From Brasilonema angustatum HA4187-MV1 (GTDB lineage: Bacteria; Cyanobacteriota; Cyanobacteriia; Cyanobacteriales; Nostocaceae): 60,316 nucleotides of DNA. The stretch spans positions 1 to 60,316 of the forward strand of contig JAHHGV010000048.1 of NCBI GenBank assembly GCA_019359695.1, read 5' to 3'. The notes under the pieces are model-generated. The model was not told where the DNA came from and searched no databases. It saw nothing but the letters and a program-made list of their open reading frames with translations. Shown one piece after another: positions 43,657 to 51,679 of this stretch; the first letter of the stretch is position 1; each line of letters starts with the position of its first letter. Position numbers and translations under genes: made by a program.

Positions 43657-45096
43657 TCAATAAATACCACTCCAAGATCTGAGAATGGGAAAGACAAACG
43701 TAATCGGGGCTTGTTCCTCTACGGTGACTCGCACAGAGGTAGTCGTTCCAGGAGACATTTTCATCTGTGGACCTTTGGAAGAAGACCACTCGTAGCCGCT
43801 GAAGGTGGAGGTGTCCGGTTGAAGTTCGGCGAGAATTTGGACGTGAGGACCTTGAGATATGAGACTTTCCACGATTTCAGGATTGCCTACCAGATTAGAA
43901 GCACCTTCTTTAGTAATCGGAAAGGGTGAGACTTTGGTAACTGTTCCCACAATGCCGCCAAAGCGTTCCCGCTTAACTGTAGAGGGTGTAATTTGCAGCT
44001 TCATATCCTTTTTAATTTTCTTGCCTTCGCTGACTGGCAAAAATGCGATACTAACTAGCTTTGCAGATGGCTGTTGTGCTTCTATAGTTCCAATGCGGGT
44101 TCCCGGACTCAAAACTTGTCCAGGAGTTGCAATGATTTCTAAAATGCGTCCGCTATACTCGCTTGTTATCTGGCTGTTATTTTTTAATTGCAGTTGGAGC
44201 TGAGCAATATTGCGCTTTACTTCCTGAATCTCATTTTTTCGGGTGATTGAAGATTGGAAATTTTGCTCAGCTACAGTTTTTTCTTTACTGTCTAATTCTT
44301 TTAACTGGGTTTTAAGATCAGCAATTTGGCTAAGATTTTCGCGGTAGGACTTTTCTGCTTGAACCTGATTGATATCTAGTTGCTTCAACTGGTCTTCAAA
44401 ATCAGCGATTTTTTTGATACCATCCAAGTAAGTTTGTTGTGCTTCAAGCAATGTGTCTTCTGAAATCGCTCCTTGAATTTTAAGCTGTTTACGTCTTGCA
44501 AGTCTGTCTTTAAGAGTAGGAGTCAGAGCTTTAGCTTCTTGTATGCGTTGTTGTAGGTTTTGTCGTTGCTGCTTAATAGCGCCGATGTCTTTTTCTCTGA
44601 TAATTGGACTCAAAGATTGAGCTTGCAAAAGGCGTTGCTGTAAGCTGAGGCGTTGTTGTGCGATCGCCCTCATTTCCAGTTCACTACGTTGATCTTGAAG
44701 CAAGCCAGCATTCTGATTTTGTGTTTCTAGTTCCACTAGCTTGGCATGTTGCTGCAAAAGTTGCTTTTGTAGTTCCCCTTGACCAATTGTTGCCAGCACT
44801 TGTCCTTTCTTAACGAAGTCCCCAACACGTAAATTTATTGTTTGCAATTGACCTGAGGTTGGTGACTGAAACGCTATAACCTTGCTAGGAAAAACAAGCA
44901 CCCCCTGACCGGTAACCGTAATTGGGATACGACCTACAATACTCCATGCAAGCCCCGCTACTACTAATGAGCCTAGAGCAGCCAAAGGTAGCCACTTCAT
45001 AGGGCTAACAACTTGCATGAGCTGATCGAGCCGTTCCGGAGAAGACGAATGCTCTAAAGCTTTTTTGCGAAATAGATTGTTCTGTGGACTAACCAT
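43657..45096 (-). CDS. NHLM-type HlyD-family secretion protein
   Basis: 479 residues. A cytosolic N-terminus is followed by one membrane helix (WLPLAALGSLVVAGLAWSIV, about 36-55), the lipoyl/barrel start (GRIPITVTGQGVLVFPSKVIAFQSPTSGQ), a long Gln/Lys-rich coiled coil (about 115-300) and the second half of the barrel (SGRILEIIATPGQVLSPGTRIGTIE). It acts as the periplasmic adaptor linking the two ABC exporters to an outer-membrane channel. No TolC is in the window. It is upstream of and co-directional with the C39 transporter. Confidence 0.93.
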   Translation of the reverse strand: MVSPQNNLFRKKALEHSSSPERLDQLMQVVSPMKWLPLAALGSLVVAGLAWSIVGRIPITVTGQGVLVFPSKVIAFQSPTSGQLQTINLRVGDFVKKGQVLATIGQGELQKQLLQQHAKLVELETQNQNAGLLQDQRSELEMRAIAQQRLSLQQRLLQAQSLSPIIREKDIGAIKQQRQNLQQRIQEAKALTPTLKDRLARRKQLKIQGAISEDTLLEAQQTYLDGIKKIADFEDQLKQLDINQVQAEKSYRENLSQIADLKTQLKELDSKEKTVAEQNFQSSITRKNEIQEVKRNIAQLQLQLKNNSQITSEYSGRILEIIATPGQVLSPGTRIGTIEAQQPSAKLVSIAFLPVSEGKKIKKDMKLQITPSTVKRERFGGIVGTVTKVSPFPITKEGASNLVGNPEIVESLISQGPHVQILAELQPDTSTFSGYEWSSSKGPQMKMSPGTTTSVRVTVEEQAPITFVFPILRSWSGIY

Positions 45097-45154
45097 ATTG
45101 ATACTGTCTTATAATTATTAGTTGGCTTTTATTATTAGCCATTACCCTCAGCAT

Positions 45155-46252
45155 TCAACTACCACGAATTCTTTTCAACATCCAGTCAAATCTGGCTCCA
45201 GCCAATGCCACCTGAGCCAAAAAATCTGAACTTAGTTCATTTTCATATTTGCAGCTTTTATCTAAGGGTTGACCAGTGCTATAAATGAGCCTACCGTAAC
45301 CAAGCCGAGTGACTATTGCCTGTTGTTTGTCTGCTAGCAAAACCGTAAGCACCTTATAAAAACGCGCAGCAAAATTCGTATCATGCAGTAGTTTTGCGGC
45401 AAGTCGCCATCGAGGAATTGACAACACAAGCGAGTCTTCCAGCGCTTTTACCGTAACAGAGGGTGGGCGAGCGTCTACAAAAGGCGTTTCTCCTACCATA
45501 TCGCCCCGAGACAATCTAGCGAACTCACGTTCTGGAGTGTCGCTACCTTCCAAGCTTGAAAAGGCGCGAGCTAAGGGATTACGCTCATCATCAAAGGCAG
45601 AAAGTGTAATTTTTCCATCCAGTAGGATATGTAGCGCTTCCACAGGTCTTCCTGCATGGATGAGGATATCGCCAGCAGGAATTCTGTTTACATAACCTGC
45701 ATTCATCAGCCAATCAATATCACTATCATGCAACTGTGCAAAAATAAATAGAATTTCTCTTAACTGAGGCTGGGCAAAGACGAGTGTGCTATGACCAAGC
45801 TGACTCACTATCCTCTCTAGTCTATCTGCAAGCAGAATCGCGCTCGCTCGATAAAGATGAGCAGCAAAACTGACATCTTGTTGTAATTTTTCCGCCAATT
45901 GCTGTTGCCCAATTGACAATATAAGCGACTTTCTAAGCGCTCTCACAGTTGTGGAAGGTAAGTAAGCGTCTAGAAAAGGAATTTCTCCTACCATCTCACC
46001 ACTCGATAATCGAGTGATTTCTCGCTCTGACATTTCGCCACCTTCAAGAGCAGCAAAAGCGCGACCCAATGGATTGTTTTCAGCCTGCGAAATGGAAACT
46101 GTCAATGCTCCATCCAATAAGATATGTAATGCATTGACGGGTTGACCTTGACGTATAAGAACTGCACCAGCAGTCATTTCCTCCCTAATACCTGTCGCAA
46201 GCATCCAGTCAATATCGCTGTTACTTAGTTCTTTTAGTAAAACTTCTGTCAT
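45155..46252 (-). CDS. Protein with two cyclic-nucleotide-binding domains
   Basis: 365 residues built from two similar halves (about 10-150 and 175-325). Each holds the cNMP beta-roll signature (VLIRQGQPVNALHILLDGALTVS / ILIHAGRPVEALHILLDGKITLS) and a GEMVGEIPFLDA / GDMVGETPFVDA motif. The usual phosphate-binding RxA arginine is replaced (PSTTVRAL/PSVTVKAL), so true cAMP or cGMP binding is uncertain. No output domain is attached. Its position as the first gene of the exporter operon, and the cNMP-like N-terminus of the exporter at 38174, suggest a regulatory subunit for secretion. Confidence 0.85.
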   Translation of the reverse strand: MTEVLLKELSNSDIDWMLATGIREEMTAGAVLIRQGQPVNALHILLDGALTVSISQAENNPLGRAFAALEGGEMSEREITRLSSGEMVGEIPFLDAYLPSTTVRALRKSLILSIGQQQLAEKLQQDVSFAAHLYRASAILLADRLERIVSQLGHSTLVFAQPQLREILFIFAQLHDSDIDWLMNAGYVNRIPAGDILIHAGRPVEALHILLDGKITLSAFDDERNPLARAFSSLEGSDTPEREFARLSRGDMVGETPFVDARPPSVTVKALEDSLVLSIPRWRLAAKLLHDTNFAARFYKVLTVLLADKQQAIVTRLGYGRLIYSTGQPLDKSCKYENELSSDFLAQVALAGARFDWMLKRIRGS

Positions 46253-46852
46253 TGTTTAACATCCTTTTGCTCTGCAAACGGGATAGGGATTTGCACGCGT
46301 CATCATATATGCTATGAATTTGGAATAATTTTTTGTTCACAACTCAAGAAACTAAATGAAATGCACTCCTCAACAACTGTGTTTTTACTGTTTTTAGCTG
46401 TAACAATTATTTAAATAACAAAGAGAAAATTGCGATTTGCGCCGAGTGCACTATCCTTATGGGCGATGCTCCCTTTGGAACTGTATTTATCGTAGGAATT
46501 TCACAAAAGATAAACATCTGAAAAACGTCTCGAATCCCACTGACTTTTGTTGATGTCGCAAGTACATATACTTAGGAAAAAAGTTAGGAAGTCCGAAAAC
46601 TGATAAAAACTGGTGCCCTTGAGCGAATAGCATTCTTGCTTGCACAAAAATTAACTACTACTCAAGAATTTTGTGCTTACCGCCAAACTTTATAATGAAA
46701 TGGAAGATATTTGCCTTTAGGAACTACCTCTTTCAGCAATTACGCGGAATTTCAGCGAGCTAGTCTACCTGTAAGCCGAAATGATTGACACTTAATACAT
46801 AATACATATTAATTATTGGCTAAATGCCATTCGGGTAGAAGGGGTCATTGGT
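46253..46852. other. Divergent promoter region: exporter operon / stressosome operon
   Basis: 600 AT-rich bases without a gene or strong repeat. The promoters of both operons must be here. No -10/-35 pair could be fixed with confidence. Confidence 0.5.
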
Positions 46853-47716
46853 ATGGGCTTGAGCAATGGAAGTAAAATTCCACAAGTTATTGAGAAATAC
46901 GAAGCGGATTTGTTGGCTGATTGGATGCAAGCCCTCATGGCTAACAATACCCGCAGAGGTTTGCTCAAAGAGACAGAACTACAACAGGAGTGTAAAGAAT
47001 TCCTCCGTTTGTTGACAAAGGCGGTACAGCAGGGTAACTTGACTAACGTGCAATCGTCACAATGGCGGGATGTGCGAGAAATATTAACCAGTATTTGTCG
47101 AAGCCGTTCCCAAAAAGGTTTTACACCGTCGGAAACAGCTACCTTTATTTTTTCATTTAAACAACCTCTATTTACTCATTTGCGTCAGGAACACGTAGAA
47201 GACGCAAACGCCCTGGTTGAAGACACTTGGCTTGCCACCACTGTTATAGATCAGCTGGGACTGTTAACTATAGAAGGTTACCAAAAGACGCGTGAAGAAG
47301 TTATCAGTCGCCAGCAGGAAGAATTGCTGGAACTTTCAACACCCGTTGTCAAACTTTGGGATGGTATTTTAGCTTTGCCGATTATTGGAACTTTAGACAG
47401 TACGCGCACTCAGGTGATGATGGAGTCTTTGTTACAAATGATTGCGCAGACGGGTTCAGAAATTGCCATTATCGATATTACAGGAGTGCCAACAGTAGAT
47501 ACGCTCACAGCTCAGCATTTACTGAAGACAGTCACAGCAGCTCGGTTAATGGGTGCAGAGTGTATTATCAGTGGGATTCGCCCCCAGATTGCTCAAACGA
47601 TTGTTTACCTTGGTGTAGATTTGGCAGACGTGGTGACAAAATCGACTTTAGCGGACGCTTTGCTATTGGCTCTAAAACGCCTTGGGGTGACAATCAACCG
47701 CCCACAAGCTTGCTAA
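46853..47716 (+). CDS. rsbR: RsbR-type stressosome sensor (N-terminal RsbRD-like + STAS)
   Basis: 287 residues; AAGGGG precedes ATG. About 1-155 is the helical RsbRD N-terminal sensor domain (LADWMQALMANNTRR, FSFKQPLFTHLRQE). The last 120 residues are a STAS domain with DITGVPTVDTLTAQHLLKTV, in which T217 corresponds to the threonine phosphorylated by RsbT in Bacillus. RsbR proteins form the stressosome core together with RsbS. It is first gene of an rsbR-S-T-X operon, with a 19-bp gap to rsbS. Confidence 0.94.
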   Translation: MGLSNGSKIPQVIEKYEADLLADWMQALMANNTRRGLLKETELQQECKEFLRLLTKAVQQGNLTNVQSSQWRDVREILTSICRSRSQKGFTPSETATFIFSFKQPLFTHLRQEHVEDANALVEDTWLATTVIDQLGLLTIEGYQKTREEVISRQQEELLELSTPVVKLWDGILALPIIGTLDSTRTQVMMESLLQMIAQTGSEIAIIDITGVPTVDTLTAQHLLKTVTAARLMGAECIISGIRPQIAQTIVYLGVDLADVVTKSTLADALLLALKRLGVTINRPQAC

Positions 47717-47735
47717 GGAGTTAGGAGATTTGATT

Positions 47736-48131
47736 ATGGAACGCATTCCCATACTCCACATGGGCGAATTCCTGATAGTGACGATTCAAGTTGATATGCA
47801 CGATCACCTAGTGATGACTTTGCAAGATGAGTTGACAAACCGCATTAGTGAAACTAATGCTCGTGGGGTGCTCATCGATCTTTCGTCTTTAGAAATTGTA
47901 GATTCCTTTATTGGTAGAATCCTAGGAAACATTGCCAAAATGTCAAGGGTACTTGATGCTCAAACCGTTGTCGTTGGAATACAGCCAGCCGTCGCCATCA
48001 CCCTAGTAGAACTGGGGGTTTCCTTAACAGGCATTCGTACCGCCTTAAACGTTGAAAAGGGCATGGCACTTCTGCGGAAAGCGCTGAAGGCGAGTGCAGG
48101 AGGAAGCACAGATGGATATGCACGGGTGTGA
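47736..48131 (+). CDS. rsbS: RsbS-type STAS antagonist
   Basis: 131 residues from ATG 47736, which has GGAG upstream; the TTG two codons earlier is not used. It is a single STAS domain with the phosphorylatable serine S57 in LEIVDSFIGRILGNIAKM, matching RsbS S59 of Bacillus. In the stressosome, dephospho-RsbS holds the kinase RsbT. Overlaps the start of rsbT by 20 bp, so the stoichiometry may be set by translational coupling. Confidence 0.95.
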   Translation: MERIPILHMGEFLIVTIQVDMHDHLVMTLQDELTNRISETNARGVLIDLSSLEIVDSFIGRILGNIAKMSRVLDAQTVVVGIQPAVAITLVELGVSLTGIRTALNVEKGMALLRKALKASAGGSTDGYARV

Positions 48132-48516
48132 AACTATGAGTATCCAATCCTCACAAGATGTGATTTTCGTTCGCCAGAAGGTGCGACAGTTTGCTGTCAA
48201 ACTGGGGTTTAGCTTGGTCGATCAGACGAAAATTGTCACAGCAGCTAGTGAGCTAGCCCGTAATACATTGGACTACGGAGGCGGTGGAACTGTTAGACTA
48301 GAAGCACTTCAATATGGGATGCGTAAAGGTCTACAGCTTGTTTTTGAGGACACAGGACCTGGAATACGAGATATTGACTTGGCACTCAAAGATGGTTACA
48401 CCACTGGTAGTGGACTGGGTATGGGGCTGAGCGGTACAAAGCGACTGGTGAACGAATTTGATATTGTCTCCCGTGTTGGTGAGGGTACCCGCGTCACAAT
48501 TAGAAAGTGGAAATAA
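48112..48516 (+). CDS. rsbT: RsbT-type serine/threonine kinase (GHKL)
   Basis: 134 residues from ATG 48112, chosen for AGGAGG eight bases upstream. A later ATG 48136 (MSIQSSQDV) is the minimal alternative. GHKL ATPase motifs: ASELARNTLDYGGGG (N box), EDTGPGI, and TGSGLGMGLSGTKRLV with GTRVTIRKW at the end. RsbT phosphorylates RsbS and RsbR and is then released to act on a downstream partner. Confidence 0.94.
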   Translation: MDMHGCETMSIQSSQDVIFVRQKVRQFAVKLGFSLVDQTKIVTAASELARNTLDYGGGGTVRLEALQYGMRKGLQLVFEDTGPGIRDIDLALKDGYTTGSGLGMGLSGTKRLVNEFDIVSRVGEGTRVTIRKWK

Positions 48517-48520
48517 CTAG

Positions 48521-49537
48521 ATGATCACACAAACCCTCGCCCTACGAGTTCTTGAGCCAAGTCAAGCAGGTGAAGCGCGACGGAGTGCGATCGCCCTAGC
48601 AATGAGTCTTGGTTTTAACGAAACTGAGCGAGGAAAAGTTGGTATTGTGGTGACGGAAATTGCAAATAACCTTGTGCAACATGCCAAGGACGGGTTACTG
48701 TTGCTACAAGTCATTGCCAAACACAACATTCAGGGTCTGGAAATCCTGGGATTGGACACTGGACCCGGGATAAGCAATATCAGCGAGTATATACGTGACG
48801 GGTTTTCGACAAGGGGAACTCCGGGAAATGGATTAGGAGCTATCAGCCGTCTTTCTAGTTTTTTTGATATTTATTCGATTCCGAATATGGGGACAGCCAT
48901 CCTTTGTCACCTCTGGGCTAGTCCCATACCCAAAAGTTTATGCTCAAATCATCTGGAGTTAGGAGTAGTGTGCCTGCCAAAAGCGGGAGAAGAAGTTTCG
49001 GGCGATGCTTGGGCGTGCGAAATCAGTCAAGAGCGCAGTTTAGTACTCGTTGCTGATGGATTAGGTCATGGACCATTAGCTGCCGAAGCATCAACAAAAG
49101 CTGTGAGAGTGTTTGCGGAAAATATCCATCGCAGTCCTCAAGAAATTATAGCAGCAGCGCATCAAGCTTTACGAAGTACACGGGGAGCAGCAGTGGCGAT
49201 CGCAGAAATCAACTTTGCAGATCAATCTCTTCGCTTCGCAGGGGTGGGTAACATAGCTGGCTCCATTTTTTGGTCTGGAGGTAAATACAATCTGGTTTCC
49301 TACAATGGAACAGTCGGGTGTGAAGTTCGCAAGATTAATGAGTTTAGGCACCAATGGTATCCTGGTGGACTTTTGATTATGCATTCCGATGGTTTAGGAA
49401 CCCAATGGCGATTAGAACGCTATCCAAATCTCATCCATAAACATCCCAGTTTAATTGCTGGCGTTTTATACCGAGATTTTTACCGACTTCGCGATGATGT
49501 CACCGTGCTGGTTATCCGTGAGAATACATTGCCATGA
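48521..49537 (+). CDS. RsbX-like PP2C phosphatase fused to an N-terminal GHKL ATPase
   Basis: 338 residues starting 4 bp after rsbT. About 1-130 is a second RsbT/RsbW-like GHKL domain (TEIANNLVQHAKDG, LDTGPGI, GNGLGAISRL). About 140-335 is a SpoIIE/RsbX-type PP2C phosphatase with GEEVSGDAWACE, VADGLGHGPLAAEAS, MHSDGLG and RDDVTVLVIRE, carrying the metal-binding aspartates. RsbX resets the stressosome by dephosphorylating RsbS and RsbR. Fusion of kinase and phosphatase in one chain is the notable point. Its TGA overlaps the next ATG (ATGA). Confidence 0.92.
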   Translation: MITQTLALRVLEPSQAGEARRSAIALAMSLGFNETERGKVGIVVTEIANNLVQHAKDGLLLLQVIAKHNIQGLEILGLDTGPGISNISEYIRDGFSTRGTPGNGLGAISRLSSFFDIYSIPNMGTAILCHLWASPIPKSLCSNHLELGVVCLPKAGEEVSGDAWACEISQERSLVLVADGLGHGPLAAEASTKAVRVFAENIHRSPQEIIAAAHQALRSTRGAAVAIAEINFADQSLRFAGVGNIAGSIFWSGGKYNLVSYNGTVGCEVRKINEFRHQWYPGGLLIMHSDGLGTQWRLERYPNLIHKHPSLIAGVLYRDFYRLRDDVTVLVIRENTLP

Positions 49538-51672
49538 GTACAATTCTCCTCACCTTGGAAATTCGCTACGAGCGAGATGTCGTCTTAACTCGGAAAATGG
49601 CACGCGAGGTTGCTCAAGCTTTGGGATTTGATACCCAAGATCAGGCACGTCTTGCCACTGCTGTGTCAGAAATTGCTCGAAATGCGTTTGTATATGCTAA
49701 CGGGGGAAGCGTTGAATTTTCAGTAGATGACGAATCTCCTCAGAATTTCTGGATTAGCATATCAGACAAAGGTCCTGGCATTGCCAACTTGAAAGCGATT
49801 TTAGATGGGCAATTCACATCTACAACTGGGATGGGATTAGGAATTATCGGTGCTCGACGGCTGATGGATACGTTTAATATAGAGTCGATATCGAACCAGG
49901 GCACTCAAGTTTTGATGGGGAAGAGTTTGCCCAAGCGGCTTGCGAAACTGACACCCCAACGCTTACAACAGATTCAAGATGAGTTAGCAAATCGATCGCC
50001 GCAAAATCCGTTTGAGGAAATTCAGCGCCAAAACCAAGAACTCCTCGGCGCAATGGAAGAACTACGCAACCGTGAGGAGCAGTTAATTCATCTTAACAGC
50101 GAGCTAGAAGATACAAATCGCGGTGTCGTAGCTTTGTATGCCGAACTTGATGAAAAAGCTGATTTTCTACAACGAGCAAATGAACTCAAGACTCGATTTC
50201 TTTCAAATATGAGTCATGAGTTTCGCACCCCCCTGAACTCGATTATCTCTTTGTCTCGGATTTTGCTAGAGCGGATGGATGGTGATTTAACAAGCGAGCA
50301 AGACAAACAAGTCAGGTTCATTCAAAAAGGTGCACAGAGTCTGTTGGATTTAGTCAACGACCTTTTGGACTTAGCAAAAGTAGAAGCTGGAAAAACAGTT
50401 GTCCATTCCAGCCAGTTTGAAGTTAGCGATTTGTTCGCTACTTTGAGAGGAATGCTCCGTCCCCTGCTTGCTCATAACTCCTCCGTGGCGCTGGTTTTAG
50501 AGGAACCTGTTGGCATTCCAACCCTTTACACTGATGAAGGTAAAGTTGCCCAAATTATCAGAAATTTCATCTCTAATGGGCTAAAGTATACCGAGCAAGG
50601 TGAAGTCCGAGTTGCAGCAATCATGACAGGTCACACCGTGACTTTCTCAGTAGCTGATACAGGTATCGGAATTGCACCACAGGATCAAAAGCGGATTTTT
50701 GAGGAATTTATTCAAATAGAGTCTAAACTCGCAAAAAAAGTCAAAGGAACAGGTTTGGGACTACCACTCTCGCGCAAGCTAGCAGAATTGTTAGGAGGAA
50801 GCGTCTGGGTTAATAGTGAATTCGGCAAAGGCTCAACGTTTTTTGCTTCTATCCCTCTGCTTTTTCCTGATTCTACCGAGGCTTCCTCAATGTCACAACC
50901 AACTTGGCAAATTGACCCGAGTCGCCAGCCGATCCTAGTTGTGGAAGACAATCCTCAAACCATTTTTACCTACGAAAAGTATTTTTACTCTTCTAATTAT
51001 CAGATGATTTCGGCACGAACACTATTCCTTGCAAACCAGGCACTAAAAGTGCATAAGCCAGTGGCCATCATCCTGGATATTTTACTAGAAGGAGAAAACT
51101 CTTGGGCATTTTTAGCTGAAACAAAGAGCAATGCAGCAACTCGAAACATACCAATTATTGTCAGCACTGTTGTTGATAATCAGAAACAGGCGATCGCTCA
51201 AGGAGCTGATGCCTTCTTAATTAAACCTGTAGATAGATTATTACTGCTGGATAAACTCAATACACTGGTCAAACAAGGCAAGCAACAAAAACTCTTACTC
51301 ATTGACGACGACTCAACATCTCGGTACGTGTTAAAGCAACTTTTAGCTACAACTTATCTGGAGATTATTGAAGCAGCGGATGGACATGAGGGCATTCGTT
51401 TAGCTCAAGTGGAAAATCCTTCTTGTATTCTCTTAGACCTAACTATGCCAGATTTTAATGGCATGGAAGTTCTAGAACAGTTAAAAAGTCATCCTGCAAC
51501 TTGCACTATTCCCGTAATTGTCAATAGTTCAAAACAGCTGGAAGCCGAAGAAGAAAAATATTTGGCTGAACGTACTGTGGTCGTTCTTTCTAAGCAGACT
51601 CCTTCTGCGGAAGTCGCGATCACCCAACTACGAGAAGCCTTCACAAAAGCTGGGTTAATTTTAAATACCTAA
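49534..51672 (+). CDS. Hybrid histidine kinase with N-terminal RsbT-like GHKL domain and two receivers
   Basis: 712 residues. About 1-135 is a GHKL domain (SEIARNAFVYANGG, DKGPGI, GMGLGIIGARRLM). A coiled coil (155-215) follows, then HisKA with H228 (NMSHEFRTPLNS), HATPase_c (ISNGLKYTEQG, DTGIGI, GTGLGLPLSRKL), receiver 1 with D515 (AIILDILLEG), and receiver 2 with D635 (CILLDLTMPDFNG). No membrane segment is present. It overlaps the RsbX-like gene by 4 bp and so is translationally coupled to the stressosome module; the first GHKL domain may bind STAS proteins. Confidence 0.94.
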   Translation: MSTILLTLEIRYERDVVLTRKMAREVAQALGFDTQDQARLATAVSEIARNAFVYANGGSVEFSVDDESPQNFWISISDKGPGIANLKAILDGQFTSTTGMGLGIIGARRLMDTFNIESISNQGTQVLMGKSLPKRLAKLTPQRLQQIQDELANRSPQNPFEEIQRQNQELLGAMEELRNREEQLIHLNSELEDTNRGVVALYAELDEKADFLQRANELKTRFLSNMSHEFRTPLNSIISLSRILLERMDGDLTSEQDKQVRFIQKGAQSLLDLVNDLLDLAKVEAGKTVVHSSQFEVSDLFATLRGMLRPLLAHNSSVALVLEEPVGIPTLYTDEGKVAQIIRNFISNGLKYTEQGEVRVAAIMTGHTVTFSVADTGIGIAPQDQKRIFEEFIQIESKLAKKVKGTGLGLPLSRKLAELLGGSVWVNSEFGKGSTFFASIPLLFPDSTEASSMSQPTWQIDPSRQPILVVEDNPQTIFTYEKYFYSSNYQMISARTLFLANQALKVHKPVAIILDILLEGENSWAFLAETKSNAATRNIPIIVSTVVDNQKQAIAQGADAFLIKPVDRLLLLDKLNTLVKQGKQQKLLLIDDDSTSRYVLKQLLATTYLEIIEAADGHEGIRLAQVENPSCILLDLTMPDFNGMEVLEQLKSHPATCTIPVIVNSSKQLEAEEEKYLAERTVVVLSKQTPSAEVAITQLREAFTKAGLILNT

Positions 51673-51679
51673 AAAAACT

